Origin: Candidatus Flexifilum breve
Lineage (GTDB): Bacteria > Chloroflexota > Anaerolineae > Aggregatilineales > Phototrophicaceae
Assembly (NCBI GenBank): GCA_016717205.1
Contig: JADKGC010000003.1
Location: 62,001-126,000, forward strand
DNA: 64,000 bases
Direction: 5' to 3'
A model generated the notes under the pieces. The model worked only from the letters and a program-made list of their open reading frames with translations, was not told where the DNA came from and ran no database searches. The position numbers were made by a program, and so were the translations under genes. Of this stretch, positions 33,892 through 42,322 are shown piece after piece. Position 1 is the stretch's first letter. Each line of letters starts with the position of its first letter.

Positions 33892-34691
33892 AACCTGCCA
33901 AAGCCTCCCATGACGGACGATTCACGCCCAAGCTGGCGCGAGGTGAGGATCAGAACCAGAATTGCGGGCGCAACGAAGATGAGGCTGACAGCCGCAGCGG
34001 TGGAGTAGTTTGTGCCACTGATGAAGGGGAACAACACCATCGGCAAAGTAATAATGACGCCGCCACCGATCAAGACAGTGGTGATGTACTGTCCCCATGA
34101 AATCAAAAAGGTGAACATGGTCGCCACGACCAGACCCGGCAAAATGCCCGGCAGCGTTACATAGCGCACCACATTGAAGTTTCCCGCGCCCAGCGTGCGA
34201 GCAGTGTCTTCTAATTCCGTACCATAGTTGGCAAAAACACTTGACATCACCAGCACCATGTAGGGGATACAGGGAATGAGGTGGACGAGACACACGCCGA
34301 TGAAGGTATCGGTGAGGTTGAGGCGGATGAACACCTGATGGATGCCCATCGTCGCCACGATCCCCGGCACAATGATCGGTACCATCAGCAGCCATTCCAC
34401 AGCCGACTTACCTCGAAAATCGTGCAGCGCCAAGGCACGGGCGGCGGGCAGTCCCACCAGAATCGAGAAGATCGAGACCACCACGGCAATGGCGAGACTG
34501 TTCGCAAACCCCTCTCCCACGCGCGACGTGGGCGTCATCACATATTCCCACGGTTCGGTGCTCCACGTCGTGGGGAGCAAGGCCGGAAACAGCCAGCGAT
34601 GGGAGAATGACCACACGAACTGCGGCAGAATCGGCGCGAGGCTGACCACCACAATGCCGATGAGAACAAACCAACGCAGAGCTTTCTTCAT
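33888..34691 (-). CDS. ABC transporter permease 2 (YnjC C-half type)
   Basis: 267 residues, six membrane helices beginning ALRWFVLIGIVVVSLAPILP. The EAA loop is ELEDTARTLGAGNFNVVRYVTLP (residues about 180-202). In E. coli YnjC both permease halves are one polypeptide; here they are separate genes, this being the downstream half. ATGA overlap with the ATPase gene ties their translation. Confidence 0.9.
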   Translation of the reverse strand: MKKALRWFVLIGIVVVSLAPILPQFVWSFSHRWLFPALLPTTWSTEPWEYVMTPTSRVGEGFANSLAIAVVVSIFSILVGLPAARALALHDFRGKSAVEWLLMVPIIVPGIVATMGIHQVFIRLNLTDTFIGVCLVHLIPCIPYMVLVMSSVFANYGTELEDTARTLGAGNFNVVRYVTLPGILPGLVVATMFTFLISWGQYITTVLIGGGVIITLPMVLFPFISGTNYSTAAAVSLIFVAPAILVLILTSRQLGRESSVMGGFGRL

Positions 34692-34710
34692 AATGAAAGG
34701 CAGCGCTCCT

Positions 34711-35583
34711 TTAGCGATTGACCGTATATTTCGCCAGTCGCTTGTAAGCGATTAGCAGCACGATAGCGATCACGGTCAAAATGATACTCATCGCCATTGC
34801 CTGAGGCCGCAGCGCGAGATCCGGGTCTTGATAATTCTGAAACGCTAACACCGGGAGCGTTGTCGGGAACCGCGCGCCAAGGAGCAGCGGAATTTCGTAG
34901 CTTGAGAAAACATAGGCAAAAACAATAATCGAGGTTGACAACACGCCCGGCATAATCAGCGGCAGCAGCACATACCGAAAGCGCTGCCACGCATTTGCGC
35001 CGAGGGTGCGCGCAATCTCCTCATACTGCGGGCCGATACCCTGCAGGACCGCGAGGACGACGACACCGATGAAGGGGACTTCTTTCCATAAGTAGGTCAG
35101 TTGGATGGCGATGCCCGCCCGGTCGAAAACCATGACAGGAAAGTCCCGTGGCGCAGCGATTAATCCTAAGGCATAGGCACCACGAGCCAGTAAACCGCTC
35201 TGCGTGACGAGTAAAACAATCCCGGCTGCGGCAACCAGATGTGGTATCGGGATCGAGAGCTGAAACATAAAGGTAAAGAAGCGGCTGCCCTTAAACGTAT
35301 CGCGCAGCACGAGCGCCAGCGCAATGGCCAGCACTGAAGACATGACTGTGCTGAGCAGCGCTAGTCGGAAAGTCTGCCACAGTGATTCAAAAAAGATCGG
35401 GTCGGAGAGGACATCCTGATAGTAGCCAAGTGTCACATCATACGAGCCAATCGCCGGAAAGTAACCGAGGCTCTGCTGCAAACCCACAATCAAGCCGCCA
35501 AAAAACAGGATGAGAATCGTGCCCACCGCGGGCAAAACCATCAGCGGCGAGCGTAGTTTCTCCATCAAAGTAAGCCAGCGCAT
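34711..35583 (-). CDS. ABC transporter permease 1 (YnjC N-half type)
   Basis: 290 residues, six membrane helices (first at PLMVLPAVGTILILFFGGLIVG). EAA loop YEEIARTLGANAWQRFRYVLLP (about 195-216). It begins with AGGAG spaced about 5 bp from ATG and lies behind a strong stem-loop that follows the binding-protein gene. With the next permease it forms the membrane channel of the YnjBCD-type importer. Confidence 0.9.
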   Translation of the reverse strand: MRWLTLMEKLRSPLMVLPAVGTILILFFGGLIVGLQQSLGYFPAIGSYDVTLGYYQDVLSDPIFFESLWQTFRLALLSTVMSSVLAIALALVLRDTFKGSRFFTFMFQLSIPIPHLVAAAGIVLLVTQSGLLARGAYALGLIAAPRDFPVMVFDRAGIAIQLTYLWKEVPFIGVVVLAVLQGIGPQYEEIARTLGANAWQRFRYVLLPLIMPGVLSTSIIVFAYVFSSYEIPLLLGARFPTTLPVLAFQNYQDPDLALRPQAMAMSIILTVIAIVLLIAYKRLAKYTVNR

Positions 35584-35613
35584 ACACGCTCCTGAATCGA
35601 TTTACGGTCACGC

Positions 35614-35644
35614 GTCCGGGCAAGAGCCACGCTCTTACCCGGAC
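35614..35644 (-). promoter_or_regulatory. Stem-loop between binding-protein and permease genes
   Basis: A 14-bp stem with a 3-nt loop (35614-35627 with 35631-35644). The single irregular pair is a G-U wobble when read as minus-strand RNA but a C-A mismatch on the plus strand, so selection acted on the operon transcript. No T run follows, so it is more probably an mRNA 3' stabiliser or partial attenuator than a terminator. Confidence 0.7.
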
Positions 35645-35662
35645 AATAGCACGTTGTGGAAA

Positions 35663-36913
35663 CTACTTTTGCAGAACGTTCTCGATCCAGCCCTGTTCCA
35701 TGGCAGTCACCCAAGTGGCCGGGGGTTCGGGCAGCGTGTGCGCAGCCAGTTCTTCGGCGGGCAGTGTCGCCGGGTGCCGTTCGTAACCCGCCACCGTATC
35801 CTGGAATTCCTGTGAGTACACGGCGGGCGAAATCGGCGACAACCAGCCCCACTGTGCCGGGTCAGTCAGCTTGAGCTGGTATTCTTCACTCAGCATGAAG
35901 TTGGCCACGACCATCGCACCTGCCGGGTTCGGCGCGTTGAACGGAATGGTCACAAAGTTATTATTGGAGATCGTACCCGTATCAAAGACGAAGGTGCGAA
36001 TGGTTTCGGGATAGATACCCTCGTTGATATTGCTCGCAGCACGACCGGGGTTGTAGTCCATGTTGAAGGCGACTTCCTGATTCGCCAGGAGATCCGTGAG
36101 CACCGAGGCTTCGGGGTACGTCTCACCCGCGCGCCACAGGTTCGGTTCCAGCGCATTCAGGTATTCCCACACGATCGGCGCATACTGATCGAACACCGCC
36201 TGATCGAAGTCGCCGAGGAACGGTTCAGGCCCACCAGCTGCCCAGTAGAACAGATGGCGAACGAAGACGCTGCCGACGAAGTCCGGAATCGCCGGATAGG
36301 TGAACAGCCCGGGATTGGCGGCCGCCCATTCGGCAAGCGCTTCAAATGTCCGCGGGGGTTCTTCGCCCACCAGCGCCGTGTTGTATTCAATCACGAACTG
36401 TGCGTGACCCCACGGCGATTCAAAGCCGTTGACCGGATAGCCAAAGTCGAAGGCGAGCGCCGGATCTTCCCAGTTCACATAGCGGGCATTGGGGATCGCT
36501 TCCGACCACGGGCCGTAGAGCAGTTCCGCCTGAGCCAGCGTGCGGAAGTTCTCACCGTTGATCCAGATGAGGTCAACCGTACCCGTCGTATCACCGGCTG
36601 CCGATTCATCCAGAATCTTGTTGACCACGTCGGCGGTATCCACGAGCGGAACACGATTCAGGGTGATGCCATACAGTTCAAGGACGCGGGCACCGATGTC
36701 ATTATCAACATCCGTATTGATCTTGTCCGAACCGCCCCACATATGCCAGTTCACCGTTGTTCCCTGCGCGGCGGCGAGGACATCCGCCCACGTTTCGTAA
36801 CCCGGTACCGGGCCAAGCAGTTCGTCTTCACTGCTGTCTTGCGCGGTCACCGCCCCGAGCGCGGTCAGCAGGACCAGCAGCAAAATGAAAAAGGTTCGTT
36901 TCACACTAAACAC
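35663..36913 (-). CDS. ynjB: YnjB-type ABC transporter substrate-binding protein
   Basis: 416 residues, GTG start 7 bp behind AAGGAGAA, signal peptide RTFFILLLVLLTALGAVTAQ. The YnjB family is very recognisable: NWHMWGGSDKINTDVDN (about 55-71), DLIWINGENFRTLAQ (about 115-129), DFGYPVNGFESPWGHAQFV (about 156-174) and VTIPFNAPNPAGAMVVANF (about 315-333). The natural ligand of YnjB is not established. It is first in the transporter part of a 13-gene operon that continues into nucleoside-splitting and sugar-splitting enzymes, so the operon may define the ligand class. In E. coli ynjBCD is followed by a sulfurtransferase gene; here one lies at 41336. Confidence 0.9.
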   Translation of the reverse strand: MFSVKRTFFILLLVLLTALGAVTAQDSSEDELLGPVPGYETWADVLAAAQGTTVNWHMWGGSDKINTDVDNDIGARVLELYGITLNRVPLVDTADVVNKILDESAAGDTTGTVDLIWINGENFRTLAQAELLYGPWSEAIPNARYVNWEDPALAFDFGYPVNGFESPWGHAQFVIEYNTALVGEEPPRTFEALAEWAAANPGLFTYPAIPDFVGSVFVRHLFYWAAGGPEPFLGDFDQAVFDQYAPIVWEYLNALEPNLWRAGETYPEASVLTDLLANQEVAFNMDYNPGRAASNINEGIYPETIRTFVFDTGTISNNNFVTIPFNAPNPAGAMVVANFMLSEEYQLKLTDPAQWGWLSPISPAVYSQEFQDTVAGYERHPATLPAEELAAHTLPEPPATWVTAMEQGWIENVLQK

Positions 36914-37061
36914 AATAGTTCTCCTTGAGCATCTATACAGGACATGTATCGAAGGAAAATGGCAGAGTCTGGATCGCTGTTAACTCATCGACACCTCCAT
37001 CTACAGACAACCCACAACTGCGCCCGTACAACGCCGTCTTCGGCGACTGCACCTCGTTATG

Positions 37062-37904
37062 TCACGCCACTTCCCGCCGCAGGAGTGCCAGAGCACGCGC
37101 GAGATCGGCATCAGGATCTTTGACAAGTGGACGCCATGTGTTGACCGTCCGCCCGGTTTCAGCATTCGGATTTGGGAAACACTCAATCACAAGCGGGCCG
37201 CGGTAAGCGGTCGCATCCAGCGCCTGTTTGACCACCCCCCAGCGCACTTGACCGCCGCCGGGCAGTTTACGATTGCTCTCCGCACAGTGGAAATGCCCGA
37301 GCTTGGGACCAGCGGCGAGAATGGCCGCGGCGAGATCATCTTCTTCCATACTCATGTGATAGGTATCAAGTTGGAGTTTCACCGCTGGATGATCGACGAG
37401 GGCGAGGTATTCCAGCCCTTGCTCGACGGTATTGCAGATGTACGTCTCGAAGCGGTTGATCAGTTCGATGCAGAGGGTAATGCCCTGATCACTGGCCACC
37501 TGTGCCACTTCGCGCATGGCGACAGCACTGCGCTCCCGAAAGGGACGCAAGTCACGCTCAGCTGGGAAATGTAACCACGGAACGTGCGGTAAACCGCCTA
37601 AAATCGGGCTGCCGAGCCGGGAAGCCGCTTCGACGCAGCGTTTCAGATATTCAATCCCACTTTGGCGCACACTCGCATCCGGACTAGTAATATCCTTTTC
37701 GAGAGGAAGGCCAAGACTGGCATACACGCTCAAACCAAGATGATCGAGTTCGGAGCGCATTTGGGCGATTGGAGTATCGGGGCCGGAAGTTAGAGAAATT
37801 TCGACAGCATCAAAACCAAGATCTTTTGCTTTCGCGAAGCACGAGGTTTGATCGTCGGACCAGTTTTGCAGCCAATAAAAAATCTCAATGCCTGTTTGCC
37901 GCAT
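37062..37904 (-). CDS. TIM-barrel sugar epimerase/isomerase (tagatose 3-epimerase-like)
   Basis: 280 residues from ATG 37904, behind a GGATTG site (an earlier TTG is in frame at 37919). Xylose isomerase-like barrel with metal ligands visible in order: CIELINRFETY (Glu, about 143), LQLDTYHMSMEE (Asp, about 175), LGHFHCAESNR (His, about 202) and LVIECF (Glu, about 236), as in D-tagatose/D-psicose 3-epimerases. It inverts C3 of a ketose. It is 148 bp upstream of the binding protein on the same strand and directly behind a promoter, so it probably belongs to the same regulon. Confidence 0.88.
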   Translation of the reverse strand: MRQTGIEIFYWLQNWSDDQTSCFAKAKDLGFDAVEISLTSGPDTPIAQMRSELDHLGLSVYASLGLPLEKDITSPDASVRQSGIEYLKRCVEAASRLGSPILGGLPHVPWLHFPAERDLRPFRERSAVAMREVAQVASDQGITLCIELINRFETYICNTVEQGLEYLALVDHPAVKLQLDTYHMSMEEDDLAAAILAAGPKLGHFHCAESNRKLPGGGQVRWGVVKQALDATAYRGPLVIECFPNPNAETGRTVNTWRPLVKDPDADLARALALLRREVA

Positions 37905-37957
37905 ATCAAAACAATCCAATTTGCATTATCTGAAATCTAAAATCTTTGTTGCTGGCA

Positions 37958-37985
37958 AGAATAGCACCGTTTGACGTTTTGTCAA
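37958..37985 (-). promoter_or_regulatory. Minus-strand promoter with palindrome over -35
   Basis: Read on the minus strand, TTGACA (37985-37980) and TATTCT (37963-37958) are 16 bp apart, 50-odd bases upstream of the epimerase start. The -35 lies in the palindrome TTGAC-N5-GTCAA (37971-37985), a likely site for the divergent GntR-family regulator. Confidence 0.6.
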
Positions 37986-38038
37986 CACGTCTATTGCGGA
38001 CCGATCTACCCCTAGAAATACAAGTTTGAAGTGACTCC

Positions 38039-38109
38039 TTGACAGGATGACTGATTATGCCTACCATAACACGGTATTGGCGGTAGAGAACTGAAATTTC
38101 ACATTTCAG
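38039..38109 (+). promoter_or_regulatory. Promoter and palindrome upstream of GntR regulator
   Basis: TTGACA (38039-38044) and TACCAT (38062-38067) are 17 bp apart. A perfect palindrome CTGAAAT-TTCAC-ATTTCAG follows at 38091-38109, just downstream of the expected start site. It is a candidate autoregulatory operator of the GntR protein. Confidence 0.6.
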
Positions 38110-38138
38110 ACTACCTCTTAGATCTAGGTGAAATCCTG

Positions 38139-38825
38139 TTGACTACCCCAGATGGTTTATCACCGGTCGCGGTTCCTAACCTGAACGATGTTGTTTATCA
38201 CTTGCTGCGAGAGCGGATTTTGACGCGCGGGTTCGTACCGGGTGAACGGCTCGATCTCGATGATTTAGCGATGCGTCTCCAAATTAGCCGCACTCCGCTA
38301 AAGGACGCGCTCAATCGTCTCACGGTTGAAGGGTTGATTGAGATCCAGCCGCGTCGCGGCACCTTCGTCACCAAGCCAGACGCCCAGAAGCTGGATGAAG
38401 CCTATAAGATTCGCAGTGCTTACGAGCTGTATGTCGCGCTGTGCATTTTCAAATACCTCACGGCCGAAGATTACCGCTTCTTCGAAGACATCCACCAACA
38501 AATGGATGAACTGGCGCGCAGCGGTGACTGGCAGAAGGTCGCGCCAGAGTACTTGAGTCTCGACCAGCAGCTCCACGAACGTTTTGTCTTGCGCGGTGGT
38601 CCGCCCCGGATGCTGCATCTTTTTCAGCAGACGAATGTGCACACCTACGTCCGGCTGATCGTACCCTGCCTCAGCGAACGTGACTTCGAGATGACGCACT
38701 TTGAACATGAGCAGATTTTCGCAGCGCTTGCAAGCCAAGCGCCCGATCGACTGAACGCTGCTCTGCTCAATCATCTGGAAGGCGCACGCTTGCGTGTTGG
38801 GAAAGCGTTTAACTGCTCGACGTAG
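38139..38825 (+). CDS. GntR/FadR-type (FCD) transcriptional regulator
   Basis: 228 residues, TTG start behind AGGTG. Winged HTH of the GntR family (DLDDLAMRLQISRTPLKDAL and VEGLIEIQPRRGTFV, about 40-80) followed by an all-helical FCD effector domain (about 88-220) with the helix pattern EYLSLDQQLHERFV and FEHEQIFAAL that carries metal or acid ligands. FCD regulators usually respond to sugar acids or related organic acids. It is divergent from the catabolic operon and leads an operon with an OPA transporter and a CoA-transferase, so it is the likely switch of both. Confidence 0.9.
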   Translation: MTTPDGLSPVAVPNLNDVVYHLLRERILTRGFVPGERLDLDDLAMRLQISRTPLKDALNRLTVEGLIEIQPRRGTFVTKPDAQKLDEAYKIRSAYELYVALCIFKYLTAEDYRFFEDIHQQMDELARSGDWQKVAPEYLSLDQQLHERFVLRGGPPRMLHLFQQTNVHTYVRLIVPCLSERDFEMTHFEHEQIFAALASQAPDRLNAALLNHLEGARLRVGKAFNCST

Positions 38826-38869
38826 CATCGTTTATCGGCGCGCCTACAGAAGGACTCATTCCACCCCCA

Positions 38870-40054
38870 ATGGACGCTTTTTCGAGCCTGCAAAAACGGG
38901 TTGTGTTGGTCGGATGGGTCACCTATGCGGCGTACTATCTCGGTCGGGTTAACCTAGCGTCAGCGCTGCCAGCGATGGAACGCACCTTTCGTTGGTCACC
39001 CGAGCAAACGAGTGTACTCGCCGGGGCCATGCTGTGGACGTATGCCGCCGGGCAGCTATTCAATGGCTGGTTGGGCGACCGGGTGGCCGCCAGACGCGTT
39101 GTGTTTCTCGGTATACTCGGCTCAACTGTCGTGAATCTGCTGATGTCCGTCAGTACAGCGCATGAAGTGCTCGTCATCCTCGCGCTGATCAATGGTTTCC
39201 TGCAAGCGATGGGTTGGGGACCGATTTTGCGGACACTCAGCGATACCCTCGAAGGGTCGCAGCGGCGGCGCATTGCGGGCTGGTTTGGTGCCTCCTACAT
39301 CGTCGGCAATACTCTCACTTGGATGCTGTGTGGACTTCTGCTCGCACAGGGACAGTGGCAAAGTTTATTCGTCATCCCCCCACTGATCATGCTGCTGATC
39401 GGCCTCGTTTGGTACCGCCTCAGTGGGGATAGCCGTTTCCACCAGAACCAGCAACCGACTCGACCTGAACAACTCAGAGGCATTCGCCTGCGAGATTTCG
39501 GCGTCTTCCTGTTCACGGCCATTATCGCGGGCGCACTGCTCAACGGGATGCTGCTCTACGCCCCCGCGTACATTGCCCAAACCTCACCGCTCGATCAAGC
39601 CGCAATTGGCGCGGTTGTCTTTCCGATTTTTGGCTTGCTGGGCACGATTTGGCTCAGCAGCTTTGTGCTGCGCCGCAATCAGGGACACGAAACGCGCGGC
39701 ATGATGATCCTGCTTGGCTTAGCGGCTGCCGCCCGGGGACTCGCACTGCTTTTGCCGCCGTCAACTGTCACATCCGTGTTGCTGCTCAGCGTCATGGGCA
39801 TCACCTCCTACGCGCTCACCAATCTGCTGCTGACCGCGGTGCCACTGCTCTATGCTCATTTGGGAACCTCACAGGTTGCGGGAGTGATGGACGCCGTCCA
39901 CAGCATTGGTGGGGCTATTGGCAGCACGCTGGTCGGTGTGCTCCTTGGTCAAGGCGGCTGGCCCTTTGTGTTTAGCGCATGGGTGCTCCTGCCATTGGTT
40001 GCGATTGGGCTCATCGCGGTGGGATCGCGCCGCGTCAAATTGCCGCAGACTTAG
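38870..40054 (+). CDS. MFS transporter, OPA (GlpT/UhpT-like) type
   Basis: 394 residues, 12 membrane helices. The beginning TYAAYYLGRVNLASALPAM and GQLFNGWLGDRVAARRVVF (loop 2-3 motif) are typical of organophosphate:phosphate antiporters. Such proteins carry glycerol-3-phosphate, hexose phosphates or acid phosphates in exchange for phosphate, and related subgroups carry sugar acids. It is 44 bp behind the GntR gene and 24 bp ahead of the CoA-transferase. It may take up or export an intermediate of the same pathway. Confidence 0.85.
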   Translation: MDAFSSLQKRVVLVGWVTYAAYYLGRVNLASALPAMERTFRWSPEQTSVLAGAMLWTYAAGQLFNGWLGDRVAARRVVFLGILGSTVVNLLMSVSTAHEVLVILALINGFLQAMGWGPILRTLSDTLEGSQRRRIAGWFGASYIVGNTLTWMLCGLLLAQGQWQSLFVIPPLIMLLIGLVWYRLSGDSRFHQNQQPTRPEQLRGIRLRDFGVFLFTAIIAGALLNGMLLYAPAYIAQTSPLDQAAIGAVVFPIFGLLGTIWLSSFVLRRNQGHETRGMMILLGLAAAARGLALLLPPSTVTSVLLLSVMGITSYALTNLLLTAVPLLYAHLGTSQVAGVMDAVHSIGGAIGSTLVGVLLGQGGWPFVFSAWVLLPLVAIGLIAVGSRRVKLPQT

Positions 40055-40078
40055 TGTTTTTGAGAAAGTGAAGGTTTT

Positions 40079-41272
40079 ATGACTGCACCACTTGAAGGCA
40101 TTCGGGTGATTGATCAGACTCAGGCGCTGGCCGGACCGTACTGCGCGATGATGCTCGGCGATATGGGCGCCGAGGTCGTCAAAATTGAGCGTCCCGGTAG
40201 TGGCGACCAATCGCGCACATGGGGACCGCCGTTCATTGACAGCGAAAGTACCTATTATCTGGCCGTCAACCGCAACAAACGGAGTATGACGCTCAATGTG
40301 ACGCATCCGCAAGGGAAAGAACTGCTCTACAAACTCATCGACGGTGCCGATGTCTTCATGACCAATATCGCGACCAATGCCTCGCTAAAAAAGTATGGGC
40401 TGGATTATCCGACACTGGAGTCGCTCAACCCGCGTTTGATTTATGCGTCCATCAGCGGTTATGGGCGGGTGGGCAGTCGAGCGGATCAGTTCGGGTATGA
40501 TCTGGTGGCGCAGGCGGAGTCGGGCGTCATGTCGATCACCGGACACCCGGGCGCGGGTCCCATGCGCTTCCCCACCCCCATCGCCGATATGACGTGTGGT
40601 ATGTTCACGGCGATTGGGATTCTCGGGGCGCTACAAGCGCGGCACACCAGCGGACGCGGGCAGATGCTCGATATGTCCCTGCAGGAAGGTCACATGACGT
40701 GGCTGGAGAACTATGCGGGTGCCTATTTTGCGACCGGTGAGAATCCAATGCAATACGGGAATCGTCACCCTCAAATCGCCCCCTATGAGCCTCTGCAAGC
40801 GGGTGATGGACGGTGGTTCATCCTCGGGGTCGGCTCGGATAACACCTGGCAGAAATTTTGTGCAGTCGCTGGACTCGATGGTTTAGCCCGTGATCCGCGG
40901 TTCACGACCAATTCGGATCGCGTGCGCAACTATGATGCCCTCATGCCCCATGTTCGGGAGGCATTGCTTCAACATTCAGCCGATGAGTGGATGCAGATTC
41001 TGCGTGAAGCCGATGTTCCGGTCGGGAAAATCAACAGCGTCGCCGAAGCGTTGGCCGATCCACATCTACTGGAGCGCCACTTCATTGTGGAACTGGAGCA
41101 TCCCACGCTCGGCACGGTCAAATCGCTCGCTACTCCCGTCCATATGTCGGCGACGCCGCTACGCTATGATCGCCATCCACCACTGCTTGGCGAGCAGACC
41201 GAAGAGATTTTGCGCGAACTAGGTTATGGCGCTGATCAGGTGTCCGATCTGCGCCAAGCTGGCGTTGTCTAG
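40079..41272 (+). CDS. CaiB/BaiF-family class III CoA-transferase
   Basis: 397 residues. Opens LEGIRVIDQTQALAGPYCAMML and GDMGAEVVKIERPGSGDQSR (about 5-45), as in formyl-CoA and succinyl-CoA:acid CoA-transferases. The catalytic Asp is expected in PTPIADMTCGMF (about 172). The C-terminal part has VPVGKINSVAEALADPH. It transfers CoA from a donor thioester to an acid. In this gene set it could activate the acid made by the aldehyde dehydrogenase and thus supply the thiolase-like/DUF35 pair with a CoA substrate (inference). Confidence 0.92.
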   Translation: MTAPLEGIRVIDQTQALAGPYCAMMLGDMGAEVVKIERPGSGDQSRTWGPPFIDSESTYYLAVNRNKRSMTLNVTHPQGKELLYKLIDGADVFMTNIATNASLKKYGLDYPTLESLNPRLIYASISGYGRVGSRADQFGYDLVAQAESGVMSITGHPGAGPMRFPTPIADMTCGMFTAIGILGALQARHTSGRGQMLDMSLQEGHMTWLENYAGAYFATGENPMQYGNRHPQIAPYEPLQAGDGRWFILGVGSDNTWQKFCAVAGLDGLARDPRFTTNSDRVRNYDALMPHVREALLQHSADEWMQILREADVPVGKINSVAEALADPHLLERHFIVELEHPTLGTVKSLATPVHMSATPLRYDRHPPLLGEQTEEILRELGYGADQVSDLRQAGVV

Positions 41273-41280
41273 AACAGATA

Positions 41281-41318
41281 CCCCCTTCAACTCGAATGAA
41301 GCTGAAGGGGTTGTTTTG
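41281..41318 (+). terminator. Rho-independent terminator of GntR operon
   Basis: CCCCTTCA (41282-41289) pairs with TGAAGGGG (41303-41310), followed by TTGTTTTGT. It ends the GntR-MFS-CoA-transferase operon and precedes the convergent sulfurtransferase gene. Confidence 0.8.
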
Positions 41319-41335
41319 TACCTAGTGGATCCAGC

Positions 41336-42196
41336 CTATGATCCGCTTTCAATTGGCAGACTAGAATCGGCTGCCCATTCCTGCATCGACCCATCGTAGA
41401 CGCTGATGTTCGGTACGCCGAGCAGCGTGAGGATCAAGGCGTCGCTGGTAGCCGAAATCCCCGCACCACAGTAGGCCACAACTCGCTCTTTTTCCAATAC
41501 GCCACTTTGCGCAAAGGCAGCGCGCAGCGCGTCTGCTGGTAGATACGCGCCTGTCGCCGGGTCAACAAGACTTCCCCACGGCACATTGCGGCTCGTTGGA
41601 ATGCGTTGGCTGTGGAAGTCCGACTCACCAAGCGTATTGAGTAAACACGCTGAAGCTGATCCGGCCTGAAGTTCACGCAGCACCTCATCTTTGCCGATGA
41701 GGAAGCTCGGTCGGTGATGCGGCGTAAAGACAACTGGCGGACGGACTGTAGCGTTCGTCGAAGTCGGTCGCCCCTCGAGTGCCCACTTCTTCCAGCCGCC
41801 ATTGAGCACAGCGGCGTTGTCGAAGCCAAACGTCCGCAGTAACCACCAAACCCGCGTCGACCACATGATGTTATTCGCGTCATACACAACAACCCGTGTG
41901 CCTTCACCAACTCCATGGCGCCCCAACGCCGCGGCAAACTGTTCTGCCGATGGAGCGCTGAAACGGAGGGTCGGATGCGGTGACGAAATCTCCTCGATCA
42001 AGTCGATAAAGGTGCTGTTGGGGATATGTCCAGCTTCCCAATTCTCACGTCCACTGACAATTGAAAGCGCGCTAGTTTCCGGATCGGTGCGGTAGTAGAC
42101 GGTCGCATCCAGAATGCGCAGATCAGGGTCGTTCAAGTGCTCTTGCAACCAATCAGTCTCAACCAAGTATTCGGGATGGGCAAAACTACTCGTCAT
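41336..42196 (-). CDS. sseA: Sulfurtransferase (thiosulfate/3-mercaptopyruvate, two rhodanese domains)
   Basis: 286 residues. Two rhodanese domains, the first opening LVETDWLQEHLNDPDLRILDATVY and containing GRENWEAGHIPNSTFID, the second beginning near FLIGKDEVLRELQA. The active loop is AYCGAGISATSDAL (Cys at about 237), closer to the CG(S/T)GVTA loop of mercaptopyruvate sulfurtransferases than to rhodanese CRKGVT. It moves sulfane sulfur from 3-mercaptopyruvate or thiosulfate to cyanide or thiols. It stands alone, with a leader of more than 100 bases that contains a terminator. Confidence 0.9.
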   Translation of the reverse strand: MTSSFAHPEYLVETDWLQEHLNDPDLRILDATVYYRTDPETSALSIVSGRENWEAGHIPNSTFIDLIEEISSPHPTLRFSAPSAEQFAAALGRHGVGEGTRVVVYDANNIMWSTRVWWLLRTFGFDNAAVLNGGWKKWALEGRPTSTNATVRPPVVFTPHHRPSFLIGKDEVLRELQAGSASACLLNTLGESDFHSQRIPTSRNVPWGSLVDPATGAYLPADALRAAFAQSGVLEKERVVAYCGAGISATSDALILTLLGVPNISVYDGSMQEWAADSSLPIESGS

Positions 42197-42291
42197 AAGT
42201 CTCTCTCAATCTCCTATACATAGTTACTTTTCGCAAGACGAAATCACCCCCCAGCTTGTTGTGTTAGGGCATTTAAATCTGATCACCAGAA

Positions 42292-42322
42292 TAAAAACGC
42301 CCCGATTGCACGAACCGGGGCG
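42292..42322 (-). terminator. Terminator/attenuator in leader of sulfurtransferase gene
   Basis: On the minus strand a 7-bp GC stem (CGCCCCG with CGGGGCG, 42298-42304 and 42316-42322) is followed by TTTTTATT. It lies about 100 bp upstream of the sulfurtransferase ATG with no gene in between. The loop contains TGCAAT (minus strand), complementary to ATTGCA about 25 bases earlier in the transcript (42334-42339), which could compete with the stem. Confidence 0.6.

Noticed and set aside
42298..42322. tRNA T-arm-like hairpin (GGTTCGTGCAAT)
   Set aside because: The loop is 11 nt, no other tRNA arms or CCA end are nearby, and the T run marks it as a terminator.
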